Program-made: the position numbers and the translations under genes | Source: Pigmentiphaga litoralis | GTDB lineage: Bacteria > Pseudomonadota > Gammaproteobacteria > Burkholderiales > Burkholderiaceae_B | Assembly (NCBI RefSeq): GCF_013408655.1 | Contig: NZ_JACCBP010000003.1 | Span: forward strand, 248,001-312,000 | Length of the DNA stretch: 64,000 bases | Direction of reading: 5' to 3' | Notes under the pieces: generated by a model | What the model was told of the DNA's origin: nothing | Seen by the model: the letters and a program-made list of their open reading frames with translations, nothing else | The model's database searches: none | Part shown: positions 27,529-36,613 of the stretch, piece by piece | Numbering within the stretch: the stretch's first letter is position 1 | How the letters are laid out: each line of letters opens with the position of its first letter

Positions 27529-28500
27529 ATGTCTATACGTCGTTGGTGGCCCGTGGCAGTAGCCACGCTGTTGACTGCAGCAAACGCGCACGCCGCAGAA
27601 AAGCTCACCTTCCTCACCAGCTGGAAGGCACAGGCCGAACACGGCGGCTACTACCAGGCGCTGGCCAAGGGCTATTACCAGGCCTGTGGCATTGACCTGA
27701 ACATTCGCCAGGGCGGTCCCGCCATCGACGGCAAGCAGCTGTTCGTTGCGGGCGCCGTCGACATGATGATGGCCTCGTTCAGCGACACCGCCTTCCAGGT
27801 CAATGAAGCCGGCTTTGCGGCCAAGGCCGTGATGTCGTCGTTCCAGAAAAGCCCGCAGATCCTCATGACGCATGCCGGCAACGGCATCGAGAAGATGGAA
27901 GAGATGCGCGGCAAGCCCGTCATGGTGTCGGCCTCGTCGCGCACCAGCTTCTGGCCCTTCCTGCGCAACAAATTCGGTTTTACGGATGCCCAGCTGCGCG
28001 CCTACACCGGCCAGCTCGCCCCGTGGCTGCTCGACCCCACTGGCATCCAGCAAGGCCTGCTGACCAACGAGCCGTATCGCGTGCAGACCGAAACCGGCAA
28101 GTCGCCCAAGACCTTCCTGCTGGCCGACTATGGCTACGAGGCCTATAGCTCGGTCGTGATCGCCAGCAAGAAGATGATCGACGAAAAGCCGCAGCTCGTG
28201 CAGTGCTTCGTGTCCGCCACGCGCAAGGGCTGGGAAGAGTTCTTTGTCGATCCCAAGCCGGCCGTGGCCCTGATCAAGCAGAACAACCCCGAGAACACCG
28301 ACGACCTGATCGCCTATGCCATCCGCACGATGAAGTCGGCCGGCATCGTCGAATCCGCCGACACCGCCAAGGGCGGCATCGGCACCATGACCGACGCGCG
28401 CTGGAAATCGCACTTCGACATGCTGGCGTCGGCCGGCCTGATCTCGAAGACGCTGGACTACAAGAGCGCGTACACGCTGCAGTTCGTGAACGCGAAGTAA
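27529..28500 (+). CDS. ABC transporter substrate-binding protein, NMT1/THI5-like
   Basis: 323 aa with a signal peptide (MSIRRWWPVAVATLL to AHAAEK). Mature start KLTFLTSWKAQAEHGGYYQALAKGYY is the NMT1/SsuA-like signature of periplasmic receptors for nitrate, taurine, sulfonates, thiamine pyrimidine and other small compounds. ATG 27529 is preceded by AAAGG; the frame upstream to 27478 would spoil the signal. It begins an operon of seven genes with overlaps or short gaps. Two Cys residues (Cys53 and Cys226 region) are present. Substrate unknown; the enzymes alongside suggest a nitrogen-containing ring compound. Confidence 0.9.
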   Translation: MSIRRWWPVAVATLLTAANAHAAEKLTFLTSWKAQAEHGGYYQALAKGYYQACGIDLNIRQGGPAIDGKQLFVAGAVDMMMASFSDTAFQVNEAGFAAKAVMSSFQKSPQILMTHAGNGIEKMEEMRGKPVMVSASSRTSFWPFLRNKFGFTDAQLRAYTGQLAPWLLDPTGIQQGLLTNEPYRVQTETGKSPKTFLLADYGYEAYSSVVIASKKMIDEKPQLVQCFVSATRKGWEEFFVDPKPAVALIKQNNPENTDDLIAYAIRTMKSAGIVESADTAKGGIGTMTDARWKSHFDMLASAGLISKTLDYKSAYTLQFVNAK

Positions 28501-28513
28501 GAGGGAGCCTGCC

Positions 28514-29536
28514 ATGATCGTGACGAAACAAGCCGTGCTGCGCCGCTTCTGGTATGCGGTGATGCCCGTGTCCTTGCTGGATGAAGGACAACAGGGATTC
28601 ACGCTGCTGGGCGAAAAGATCGTGCTGTGGAAGACCGCCGAAGGCAAGATCGCCTGCCTGCAGGACCGGTGCTGCCACCGCACGGCCAAGCTGTCCCTGG
28701 GTTTCGTCGAGAACGACAACATCGTCTGCGGCTATCACGGCTGGACGTTCGACACGGCAGGCGCCTGCGTTCGCATGCCCCAGCGGCCCGATGAACCCAT
28801 CTCTGCAAAACATTGCGTGAAGGCGTTCCGGGCCGAAGAAAAGTATGGCTATGTGTGGGTCGCGCTGGACGACCCGCTGACCGGCATTCCCGAGATTCCC
28901 GAAGCCGCGCTGCCGGGCTTTCGCCAGGTGCCGGAGTTCTATGAGCCCTGGAAAATCGGCGCGCTGCGGCTGATGGAAAATTCCTTTGATTCGGCGCACG
29001 TGGCCTATGTGCATCGCGAAACCTTTGGCGATGTGGCCCAGCCCGAAGTCGGCGCGCGTGAAGTCGAAGTCAGCGATTTCGGTTTCGATTCGGCCTACGA
29101 CTCGCCGGTGGTCGTGCGCGGCGACACGGCGCAGAAAGCCGTCGTCACCGCCGATGGCCGCACGGTGCGCCACACCCATTCGACGTGGTACATGCCCTTC
29201 GCGCGCCGCACGGCCATCCGCTACCCGCATGGCCTGCAACACGTGCTGATCACCTGTGCGACGCCCATGGACAATGGCAACACCATGGTCGTGCAGTGGG
29301 TGTACCGCAATGACACCGAAGCCGATGTGGCGTCGGCCGACGTGGTGGCCTTTGACCGCGCCGTCACGCTTGAAGACCAGCTGATCCTTGAAAGCTGCGA
29401 ACCCGATGTGCCGCTGTCCACCCAGGACGGCGAAGAACTGCACATGCCATCCGACCGTCCCGGCCTGATCATGCGCCGCATGCTGTCGCAGTTGCTGCGC
29501 GAGCACGGCGAAACCGAACAGCGAGCCTTTGCATGA
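28514..29536 (+). CDS. Rieske non-heme iron oxygenase, alpha subunit
   Basis: 340 aa. The Rieske [2Fe-2S] ligands are Cys53-x-His55 and Cys72-x2-His75. The mononuclear iron site is ENSFDSAHVAYVH with Asp159, His162 and His167. Length and sequence style match the single-component, VanA/CAO-like oxygenases that demethylate or hydroxylate ring substrates and need a separate reductase; no reductase gene is in this operon. It lies 13 bp after the binding-protein gene and overlaps the permease start by 4 bp (ATGA). The role as the first catabolic step after import is inferred. Confidence 0.9.
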   Translation: MIVTKQAVLRRFWYAVMPVSLLDEGQQGFTLLGEKIVLWKTAEGKIACLQDRCCHRTAKLSLGFVENDNIVCGYHGWTFDTAGACVRMPQRPDEPISAKHCVKAFRAEEKYGYVWVALDDPLTGIPEIPEAALPGFRQVPEFYEPWKIGALRLMENSFDSAHVAYVHRETFGDVAQPEVGAREVEVSDFGFDSAYDSPVVVRGDTAQKAVVTADGRTVRHTHSTWYMPFARRTAIRYPHGLQHVLITCATPMDNGNTMVVQWVYRNDTEADVASADVVAFDRAVTLEDQLILESCEPDVPLSTQDGEELHMPSDRPGLIMRRMLSQLLREHGETEQRAFA

Positions 29537-30471
29537 GCACACCTGCCAACAGCCTGCCCGGCGCCGCCGTGCGCGGCGTCGCGCCTCCCGCCTCGGTGGC
29601 TGCCGGCGCCGCCGCGGCCACGTCGCCGTCGACTGCCTTGCCAGCCGCGCCCACGGGCACGGCCATCAAGGCGCCGTCCAAGTGGCGCACCCGCGCGCCC
29701 AACATCCTGCTGCCGCTGATCACGGGCGTGGCTTTCCTGCTGCTGTGGGAATGGCTCGTCACGATCAACAACATTCCGAAGTTCGTCCTGCCTTCGCCGT
29801 CGCTCATTTTCCAGACCTTGATCGCCGACCACGTGACGCTGTTTCGCGCCTTGCGTTTCACGGCCGCGATCACGCTCAGCGCCTTCTTCCTGGCCTTGAT
29901 CAGCGGCCTGGCGGTGGGCGTGCTGCTGACCCAGAGCCGTTCGCTGGAACTGGCGTTCTGGCCCTATGCGGTGGTGTTGCAGGTCACGCCATCGATCGCC
30001 ATCGCGCCGCTGATCATCATCTGGGTGGGACTGGACCGCTTGTGGCTAGCGCTGCTGTTGCTGGCGTGGATCGTGGCCTTCTTTCCTATCCTGTCGAACA
30101 CGGCCATCGGCCTGAAGTCGGTCGATCACGGCCTGCGCAATGTATTCGAGCTGTATGGCGCGTCGCGCTGGAAGCGCTTCCGCTATCTGCAGCTGCCTTC
30201 GGCCTTGCCCTACATCCTGGCAGGCGTGCGCATCTCGGCGGGGCTGTCGGTGATCGGCGCGGTGGTGGCCGAATTCATGGCCGGCAGCGGCACCGCGACC
30301 GGCCTGGCGTGGACGATTGTCGAAAGCGGAAATCTGCTGAATATCCCGCGTATGTTCGCCGCCTTGCTGATGCTGTCGGTGTTCGGCATCGGCATCTGGT
30401 ATGCGACGGCCTTCATCCAGTGGGTGCTGCTGCATCGCTGGCATGAAAGCGAAACCAAACAGGAGAATTGA
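29533..30471 (+). CDS. ABC transporter permease (SsuC/TauC-like)
   Basis: 312 aa. A ~55-residue Pro/Ala-rich N-terminal extension precedes six membrane helices of the BPD-transport family. The coupling loop is DHGLRNVFELYGASRWKRFRYLQLPSALPYILAGVRIS, as in the sulfonate/nitrate/taurine group, and VIGAVVAEFMAG follows. Start ATG overlaps the Rieske stop by 4 bp, and AGGAGA precedes the next gene. It would form the channel for the NMT1-like receptor. Confidence 0.93.
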   Translation: MSTPANSLPGAAVRGVAPPASVAAGAAAATSPSTALPAAPTGTAIKAPSKWRTRAPNILLPLITGVAFLLLWEWLVTINNIPKFVLPSPSLIFQTLIADHVTLFRALRFTAAITLSAFFLALISGLAVGVLLTQSRSLELAFWPYAVVLQVTPSIAIAPLIIIWVGLDRLWLALLLLAWIVAFFPILSNTAIGLKSVDHGLRNVFELYGASRWKRFRYLQLPSALPYILAGVRISAGLSVIGAVVAEFMAGSGTATGLAWTIVESGNLLNIPRMFAALLMLSVFGIGIWYATAFIQWVLLHRWHESETKQEN

Positions 30472-30473
30472 TC

Positions 30474-31292
30474 ATGTCCGCTGTTATCAAGTCCGGCTTT
30501 CCCCGCCGCCAGTGGGTCGACATGACGACCGAGGAATTCGCGGCGCTGACCCCCGACACGGTGGCGGTGCTGCCCGTGGCCGCGATCGAACAGCATGGCC
30601 CGCATCTGCCTGTATTTGTCGATGCCTGCATCAATGCCGGCGTGGTCGACCGCACGCTCAAGCTCCTGCCCGATGATTTGCCCGTCACGTTCCTGCCGGC
30701 CCAGACCATCGGCAAGTCGAACGAACACCAGGCCTTTCCCGGCACGCTGACCCTGCGCGCCGAGACCCTGATCCAGCTCTGGACCGACATTGCCGAAAGC
30801 GTGTATCGCGCCGGCATCCGCAAACTGGTGCTCTTCAACTCGCATGGCGGCCAGCCGCAGGTGATGGACATCGTGGCGCGCGACCTGCGCGTGCGGCTCG
30901 ACATGTTCGTGGTGACGGCGGCGACCTGGAGCTTTGGTTCGGTACCCGACCAGTACCCGCCCGACGAAAAGACGTATGGCATTCATGGCGGGTCCAGCGA
31001 GACCTCGATGATGCTGGCGCTGCGGCCCGACCTGGTGCAACTGGACAAGGCGCAGAACTTCACGCCGCTCGGTATCGAGCTGGCCCAGGAATATCGCTAC
31101 CTGAACGCCGAAGGCCGGGTGGGCTTCGGCTGGCAGACCCAAGACCTGCATCCGGCCGGCGCCTGCGGCAACGCGCTCGACGCCGATCCGGAACGCGGCA
31201 ACCAGAGCCTGGATCATGCGGCGCGCGGTTTCGCGACGCTGCTCCAGGAAGTCCATCGTTATCCCCTGGATCGCATGAGGTCGCGCGCATGA
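30474..31292 (+). CDS. Creatininase-family amidohydrolase
   Basis: 272 aa. The metal-binding pattern of the family is intact: Glu39 and His41 (AIEQHGPHLP), Asp50, His124 (FNSHGGQ) and Glu176 (HGGSSETSMM). Characterised members open the creatinine ring or hydrolyse related cyclic or formamide bonds (creatininase, MftE, ArfB), so a C-N bond in a ring or amide is the likely target. ATG 30474 has AGGAGA 7 nt upstream, 3 bp after the permease stop. It ends in an ATGA overlap with the ATPase gene. The exact substrate is unknown. Confidence 0.9.
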   Translation: MSAVIKSGFPRRQWVDMTTEEFAALTPDTVAVLPVAAIEQHGPHLPVFVDACINAGVVDRTLKLLPDDLPVTFLPAQTIGKSNEHQAFPGTLTLRAETLIQLWTDIAESVYRAGIRKLVLFNSHGGQPQVMDIVARDLRVRLDMFVVTAATWSFGSVPDQYPPDEKTYGIHGGSSETSMMLALRPDLVQLDKAQNFTPLGIELAQEYRYLNAEGRVGFGWQTQDLHPAGACGNALDADPERGNQSLDHAARGFATLLQEVHRYPLDRMRSRA

Positions 31293-32170
31293 TTTCCGTC
31301 GTCCCCAACGTGGCCGCCGTCAGCACGGCGGCGCCGCATGCCCCCCATGCCCCGGTATCCACCAAGCCCCTGGTGCGCCTGCGCGGCGTCGACAAGGTCT
31401 ACGCCAACGGCACGCTGGCCGTGCAGAACCTGAACCTGGATATCCGGGCCAACGAATTCATCAGCCTGCTGGGCCCGTCGGGCTGTGGCAAGTCCACGGC
31501 ACTGCGGATGATCGCGGGCCTGGGCGAACACAGCCGCGGCGAAATCGACTGGCCGACCGCCCGCTACGATGCGCGCGGCAGGCCCATCCGCGAGATCGGC
31601 TTTGTGTTCCAGGAGCCCACGCTGATGCCTTGGGCCACGGTGTTCGACAACGTCTATCTGCCGCTGATGCTCAAGGACATTCCACGCGCCGAAGTGGTGG
31701 ATCGTGTCAACAATACGCTGGACATGGTGGGCCTGCTGGCGTTCGCCAATTCGCATCCGCGAGAGCTGTCGGGCGGCATGAAGATGCGTGTGTCGATCGC
31801 GCGCGCACTGGTGACCCAGCCCAAGCTGCTGTTGATGGACGAGCCGTTCGCGGCACTGGATGAGATCACCCGCTCAAAATTGAACAACGATCTGCTCGAC
31901 ATCTGGCAGCGCGCGCAGTGCACCGTGGTGTTCGTCACGCACAGCATCTACGAAAGCGTCTACCTGTCGAACCGCATCGTCGTGCTGGCCGCGCGTCCGG
32001 GCCGCATGATCGGTGAACTGGCCGTGGATACGCCGTACCCGCGCACCAACGATTTCCGGCTTACGCCCGAATACATCGCGCATTGCCGCGCTGTATCCGA
32101 CATGCTGGACCTGGCCATGCATGGCGCCGCGCCTGCGTCGACGCTTGCTTCGGAACATTCGCATGGCTAA
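31289..32170 (+). CDS. ABC transporter ATP-binding protein (SsuB/TauB-like)
   Basis: 293 aa. After a ~30-residue variable N-terminus the nucleotide-binding domain has Walker A GPSGCGKS, the Q-loop FQEPTLMPW, signature LSGGMKMRVSIARAL, Walker B LLLMDEPFAALD and the H-loop VTHSIYES. It belongs to the nitrate/sulfonate/taurine importer class and pairs with the permease and NMT1-like receptor of this operon. The start overlaps the creatininase stop (ATGA), and its stop overlaps the next start by 8 bp. Confidence 0.94.
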   Translation: MISVVPNVAAVSTAAPHAPHAPVSTKPLVRLRGVDKVYANGTLAVQNLNLDIRANEFISLLGPSGCGKSTALRMIAGLGEHSRGEIDWPTARYDARGRPIREIGFVFQEPTLMPWATVFDNVYLPLMLKDIPRAEVVDRVNNTLDMVGLLAFANSHPRELSGGMKMRVSIARALVTQPKLLLMDEPFAALDEITRSKLNNDLLDIWQRAQCTVVFVTHSIYESVYLSNRIVVLAARPGRMIGELAVDTPYPRTNDFRLTPEYIAHCRAVSDMLDLAMHGAAPASTLASEHSHG

Positions 32171-32933
32171 GTCTTTTCCTTTGGGTTCGTCGCCGCGCAA
32201 TCAGTGGCAGGTGTCGCGGGAGTCAGCCAACCTGGTGCGCACGCCCGCCGCGCCGCAGCCGGTCAGTTTCACGGCGACGCCGCAACACCTGACGATCGAC
32301 CTGCGCCGCACGGCGATCGTGGTCATCGACATGCAGAACGACTTTTGCCATCCGGACGGCTGGCTGGCGTCGATTGGCGTGGACGTGTCGCCGGCGCGCA
32401 CGCCGATCGCGCCGCTGGCCAGGCTGTTGCCCGCCTTGCGCCAGGCTGACGTGCCGGTCGTGTGGGTGAACTGGGGCAATCGCCCCGACCAGCTGAACCT
32501 GAGCCCGTCGCTGCTTCACGTCTACAAGCCGGCGGGCGAGGGCGTCGGCCTGGGCGACCCCCTGCCATCCAATGGCGCGGCGGTGCTGGAGGCCGGATCA
32601 TGGGCCGCGGCCGTGGTCGACGAGATCGCGCCACACCCGGGCGATATCGAGGTCGCCAAGTACCGCATGAGCGGCTTCTGGGATACGCCGCTGGATTCGA
32701 TCCTGCGCAATCTGGGCGTGACGACCTTGCTGTTTGCCGGCGTCAACGTCGACCAGTGCGTGCTGTGCACGCTGCAGGACGCCAACTTCCTGGGCTACGA
32801 CTGCGTGCTGCTCGACGACTGCTCGGCCACCACGTCGCCGGCCTTCTGTGCCGATGCCACCCGCTACAACGTCAATCAATGTTTCGGCTTCGTTGCCGAG
32901 TCCACCGCCTTGCTGCAAGGGATGTCAGCATGA
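32163..32933 (+). CDS. Isochorismatase-family cysteine hydrolase (amidase-like)
   Basis: 256 aa from ATG 32163. The catalytic triad is visible: Asp56 (VIDMQNDF), Lys166 (VAKYR) and Cys199 (NVDQCVLCT). It resembles RutB and N-carbamoylsarcosine amidase, which release ammonia from ureido, carbamoyl or amide groups via a cysteine acyl intermediate. A ~45-residue N-terminal extension precedes the domain. It overlaps the ATPase stop by 8 bp and the cupin start by 4 bp, so it is cotranslated. In context it would act after ring opening by the creatininase-like enzyme; this order is inferred. Confidence 0.9.
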   Translation: MAKSFPLGSSPRNQWQVSRESANLVRTPAAPQPVSFTATPQHLTIDLRRTAIVVIDMQNDFCHPDGWLASIGVDVSPARTPIAPLARLLPALRQADVPVVWVNWGNRPDQLNLSPSLLHVYKPAGEGVGLGDPLPSNGAAVLEAGSWAAAVVDEIAPHPGDIEVAKYRMSGFWDTPLDSILRNLGVTTLLFAGVNVDQCVLCTLQDANFLGYDCVLLDDCSATTSPAFCADATRYNVNQCFGFVAESTALLQGMSA

Positions 32934-33361
32934 ACGTGCCAGCAGCCATCAAGAAGTCCATGGGGGCCTGCCCGGCCTTCCGCATCTCGAGCGGGGACAC
33001 CAATTATTTTGCCCTGGTCTTTGACCGCGAAGGCGAAGACTGCGACCTGGTTGCCGTAGTCGAGATTTTCGAGCCTGGCGGCCGCACGCCGCCCAACGGC
33101 CACCTGCGTGCGCACGAAATGTTTTTCGTGCTGGAAGGGGAGGGCGATGCCTATGCCAACGGCGAGTGCACCCGCATTGCCAAGGGCGACGCCCTGATGA
33201 TCAAGCCCGGCACCGCGCATGCGATCGAAAACGTGGGCGCCGGCAAGCTGTATTGCCTGACGGTCATGGTGCCCGATGAAGACTTTGCGGCGTTGATCCG
33301 ATCTGGCACTCCGGTCAAGCTGCAGGAAGACGATCTGCGCGTCTTGGGCGGGTTGCGCTAA
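32930..33361 (+). CDS. Single-domain cupin protein
   Basis: 143 aa. The beta-barrel shows both cupin motifs: the first around GHLRAHEMFFVLEGEGDAYANGE, the second around KPGTAHAIENVG. Metal-binding His/Glu are partly conserved (His in LRAHE, Glu after it, His in TAHA). Its start overlaps the hydrolase stop (ATGA), and it ends the operon. Cupins with this layout include isomerases, aminohydrolases and dioxygenases, so a last catabolic step or a ligand-binding accessory role is possible; function is not determined. Confidence 0.85.
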   Translation: MNVPAAIKKSMGACPAFRISSGDTNYFALVFDREGEDCDLVAVVEIFEPGGRTPPNGHLRAHEMFFVLEGEGDAYANGECTRIAKGDALMIKPGTAHAIENVGAGKLYCLTVMVPDEDFAALIRSGTPVKLQEDDLRVLGGLR

Positions 33362-33479
33362 GCGCGATCTTGCGCAGTTTTTGCCGGGGCCGGGCAGTTT
33401 TTTCACGTCCATGACAGCAGCCGCCCGCCTGTGCAGCAGGCGGCACTCGCTTGGCATGAAGCGTGCATAGGGGGTTGTC

Positions 33480-34553
33480 ATGGATGACCTGCACCCGACC
33501 CCGAGTCAGCACGAGATTGCTGAGATCCCCGCCGACGCGGCCCTGCATTGCCAGGTTGGCGGGCTGACGTATGTCGATGACCGGCTGCCGGGCATTTCGC
33601 GCAAGATCATCCGCAAGCACTTCCAGTACTTCGACCCTAGCGGTCAACGCATTACCGACCAGGCCGAGATCAAGCGCATCAATGCGCTGGTGATCCCGCC
33701 GGCCTATACCAACGTGTGGATCTGCCCCGATCCCGATGGCCATATCCAGGCCACCGGGCGGGATGCCCGCGGCCGCAAGCAGTACCGGTACCACCCGCGC
33801 TGGCACGAGGTGCGCGACGCCAACAAGTATGAACAGCTGTCGGAATTCGGGCATGCCCTGCCGCGCGTTCGCAAGCACGTGGACGCCAACCTGGCGGCCA
33901 GCGGCCTGTCGCAGGAAAAAGTCATGGCCGTGGTGGTGCGGCTGCTGGAGACGACGCTGATCCGCATCGGCACCAGCCGCTATGCCAAGGTGAACCGTTC
34001 GTATGGGCTGACCACCATGCGCCGTCAGCACGCGTCCGTGCAGGGCGGGCGCATCCGCTTCAAGTTTCGCGGCAAGAGTGGCGTCGAGCACGACGTGACG
34101 CTGACCGATCGCCGTATCGCCAACATCGTCAAGCGCTGCATGGAAATTCCGGGTCACGACCTGTTCCATTACCGTGACGACGACGGCACCATTCGCCATA
34201 TCGATTCCGGCACGGTCAACGCCTACCTGCGCGAAGTCGGCAAGGGCGAGTTCACGGCCAAGCATTTCCGCACCTGGGGTGGCTCCGTCATCGCGCTTGC
34301 AGCTTTGCAGCGCATTCCGTTCACCAGCGCCGACGACGCCCGCAAGGTGGTTGTCGCGGTCATCAAGGACGTGGCCAAACGCCTGGGCAACACGCCCGCC
34401 GTGTGCCGGTCCTGCTATATCCACCCCGCCATCATCGACGCCTACCTGCGGGGCGATCTGCCCCCGCCGCCCAAACTTTCCAGCCCGCGCGGCCTGAGCC
34501 TGGATGAGCGCCGGCTTTTGCATTTCCTGGAAAGCAGCAACGCCCAGAGTTGA
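33480..34553 (+). CDS. DNA topoisomerase IB (eukaryotic/poxvirus-like)
   Basis: 357 aa. A bacterial type IB topoisomerase that relaxes supercoils by transient 3'-phosphotyrosyl breaks. The N-terminal VWICPDPDGHIQATGRDARGRKQYRYHPRW segment and the catalytic domain (SYGLTTMRRQHASV, KHFRTWGGS) are typical; the nucleophile is Tyr313 in CRSCYIHP. Bacterial homologues are common in Burkholderiales and are ~340-370 aa. It is a monocistronic gene 118 bp after the cupin operon, with the ATG supported by the family start region. Confidence 0.93.
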   Translation: MDDLHPTPSQHEIAEIPADAALHCQVGGLTYVDDRLPGISRKIIRKHFQYFDPSGQRITDQAEIKRINALVIPPAYTNVWICPDPDGHIQATGRDARGRKQYRYHPRWHEVRDANKYEQLSEFGHALPRVRKHVDANLAASGLSQEKVMAVVVRLLETTLIRIGTSRYAKVNRSYGLTTMRRQHASVQGGRIRFKFRGKSGVEHDVTLTDRRIANIVKRCMEIPGHDLFHYRDDDGTIRHIDSGTVNAYLREVGKGEFTAKHFRTWGGSVIALAALQRIPFTSADDARKVVVAVIKDVAKRLGNTPAVCRSCYIHPAIIDAYLRGDLPPPPKLSSPRGLSLDERRLLHFLESSNAQS

Positions 34554-34632
34554 CTCTGCCGTCGGGTACAAAAGTTGCGATTGGTGAGTCGAGTCACTCA
34601 TCAATAGCATGGACTACGGCAAGGAGAGCCAC

Positions 34633-35208
34633 ATGGGATCATCCCTGGAAGGTATTAGCGTCGCCGTTCTGGTCATGGACAATTTTGAGCAGGTCGAGAT
34701 GACCAGCCCGCGCCAGGCACTCGAAGCCGCCGGCGCCAAAGTCGTTGTGGTATCGAAGAAGGCCGGGCAGGTCACCGGCATGAATCATGACGTCAAGGCC
34801 GACAGTTTTCCGGTCGACATGACATTCGAGGATGCCGACCCCGATCAGTTTGCAGCCGTCGTGCTGCCGGGCGGCGTGTTCAATTCGGACACCATCCGCA
34901 GCGAAGTCGGCGCGCAGCGCTTCGTGCAGAATATTCACGAGCAGGGCAAGCCGATTGCCGTGATCTGCCACGGCGCCTGGCTGCTGGTGTCCGCCGGACT
35001 GGTCGATGGCAAGAACATGACCAGCTGGCCGTCCCTGCAGGACGACATCCGCAACGCGGGCGGGGATTGGATGGATGAAGAGGTGGTCCTTGACGGCAAT
35101 CTGATCAGCAGCCGCAAGCCGGACGACCTGCCCGCCTTCAACGCCAAGCTGATCGAAGCGCTGGGCGCCAGCCAGGCGCAGATTCCCGCAGCGGGCATGC
35201 CCACCTGA
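34633..35208 (+). CDS. PfpI/DJ-1 superfamily protein (YhbO-like)
   Basis: 191 aa from ATG 34633, which has AAGGAGAG upstream; the frame also contains ATG 34609 without a ribosome site. The class-I glutamine-amidotransferase-like fold has the nucleophile elbow AVICHGAW with the catalytic Cys, the ALEAAGAKVVVVS segment and the VVLPGGVF loop. YhbO/PfpI-type proteins are linked to stress resistance and disputed deglycase or chaperone activities. A tRNA gene follows 48 bp later. Exact activity uncertain. Confidence 0.9.
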   Translation: MGSSLEGISVAVLVMDNFEQVEMTSPRQALEAAGAKVVVVSKKAGQVTGMNHDVKADSFPVDMTFEDADPDQFAAVVLPGGVFNSDTIRSEVGAQRFVQNIHEQGKPIAVICHGAWLLVSAGLVDGKNMTSWPSLQDDIRNAGGDWMDEEVVLDGNLISSRKPDDLPAFNAKLIEALGASQAQIPAAGMPT

Positions 35209-35256
35209 TCGGTCGCCTGCCCGGGGGATACGATACAATCCCGGCCTTCCGCAGAT

Positions 35257-35333
35257 CTGCCCTTAGCTCAGTCGGATAGAGCAACAGCCTTCTAAGCTGT
35301 GGGTCGGGGGTTCGATTCCCTCAGGGCAGGCCA
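35257..35333 (+). tRNA. tRNA-Arg (anticodon TCT)
   Basis: Acceptor CTGCCCT with AGGGCAG, D-arm GCTC/GAGC, anticodon stem ACAGC/GCTGT around CTTCTAA (anticodon TCT), T-arm GGGGG-TTCGATT-CCCTC, encoded CCA at 35331-35333. A TACAAT -10-like box lies about 18 bp upstream of the gene. Confidence 0.96.
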
Positions 35334-35338
35334 CCGTC

Positions 35339-36613
35339 TTATTCCGCCGTCGCGCCTTCGCGGCGGTGCGACCTGAAAAACCGCCACAGCAACGCCGACG
35401 CATCCGGACCCCGCCTCGCATGAAAGCGATGCGCCGGGTCTCCGCCTGCCCAGGCGTGATCCAGCTGCGCGATCTCGCACACCCGCACCACCGTCTTGCT
35501 GCCCCGCCGATAGTCCAGGCGGCGATAGGCGTCAGGCGTCGCCACGGCCAGCTCGGCCGTCACGGGCGTTTCGCCGTCCATGCCATTCACGTGCAGGAAT
35601 TGTTTCGTCAGCTGTTCTGCATTGCGCGGCGCCACCACGGGATCCCGCATGCCTTGCAGGATCAGCGCGGGCAGGGCGGCATCGTCTTCCAGGCGCCCCG
35701 GCCGGGTATTGGCCCCCAGCACGCCAGCCAGCAAGGACAGGGGGTCGCGCAGCGTGCCGCGCCGCATGGTGCTCAAGCCCGCCGACGTGCTGCTTGCCGC
35801 GCCCACCACCGCGCCGGAATGCATGCCGACGGCGGCAAATCGATGCGCATGGCGCAGGGCCACCAGGGCCGCCATTCCGGCGCCCGCCGACATGCCGGCC
35901 ACGTAACGTCGTTCAGGATCCAGTCGGTATTGCTGAGTTACGCTGTCCGCAAGGTTGGCGATGGCATCGGCCTCCGCCGCACCGACGCCCGCTTCGGGCT
36001 GGAACCAGCGCCAGCACCGATGGGATTGGGCCCCGCGCGATTGCTGGGGGTACAGCACGGCAAACCCCTCGCGCTCGGCAAGCCGGTTCATGCGGGTTCC
36101 CGCCGCAAGGTCGCTCGCACTCTGGCTGCAGCCATGGAGCATGACGATCAGCGGCAGGCCGACGGCAGGCCGGCTGGAAGGCAGATAGACGAAATAGTCC
36201 AGACGGCCGATCAGCTCGCCTTGCATGGGCGGCGTGGAGAAGACGCCCGCCACCCAGGTGCCTGTGGCCGCCGCCGCAACCGGCGCGGCAGGCACCGGAC
36301 GCCGGACGCTCCGTTGCAGGGGCGAGCGGGCCAGGGTGCCCTGGCTCAGCGTGCCACTGCCCAGGGCGGCGGCGCCCGCACCCGCCGCACCGCGTTTGCG
36401 CGGGCTGGCAGGCGGCGTCAACGCACTGGTCTTTCCGGTGCCGGTCTTGGTGGTGGTGGGTCTGGGCGTGCTGGCTTTCAGCGCCTTGGCGTTGGCAGCC
36501 GCCGTCTTGGTCGCCGTGCTCGTGGCGAGCTTCATGGCACGACGCTGCAGCCGCGCAATGCCGGTGGCGGCGTCGAGCATCAGTCGTGTCAGTGAGCGGC
36601 TTTTTCTGGCCAT
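35339..36613 (-). CDS. PHB-depolymerase / LpqC-family esterase
   Basis: 424 aa from ATG 36613. The first ~115 residues are low-complexity, rich in Ala, Thr, Lys, Ser, Arg and Pro. The alpha/beta hydrolase domain has the oxyanion-hole motif LHGCSQSA, the nucleophile elbow GMSAGAGM and a late His region (LDHAWAGGD). These enzymes cleave poly(3-hydroxybutyrate), acetylxylan or feruloyl esters; with a hydroxybutyrate dehydrogenase 8 kb away, a storage-polymer role is plausible. It is convergent with tRNA-Arg (5-bp gap). There is no clear signal peptide, favouring intracellular use. The longer frame to 36721 has no obvious start support. Confidence 0.8.
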   Translation of the reverse strand: MARKSRSLTRLMLDAATGIARLQRRAMKLATSTATKTAAANAKALKASTPRPTTTKTGTGKTSALTPPASPRKRGAAGAGAAALGSGTLSQGTLARSPLQRSVRRPVPAAPVAAAATGTWVAGVFSTPPMQGELIGRLDYFVYLPSSRPAVGLPLIVMLHGCSQSASDLAAGTRMNRLAEREGFAVLYPQQSRGAQSHRCWRWFQPEAGVGAAEADAIANLADSVTQQYRLDPERRYVAGMSAGAGMAALVALRHAHRFAAVGMHSGAVVGAASSTSAGLSTMRRGTLRDPLSLLAGVLGANTRPGRLEDDAALPALILQGMRDPVVAPRNAEQLTKQFLHVNGMDGETPVTAELAVATPDAYRRLDYRRGSKTVVRVCEIAQLDHAWAGGDPAHRFHARRGPDASALLWRFFRSHRREGATAE

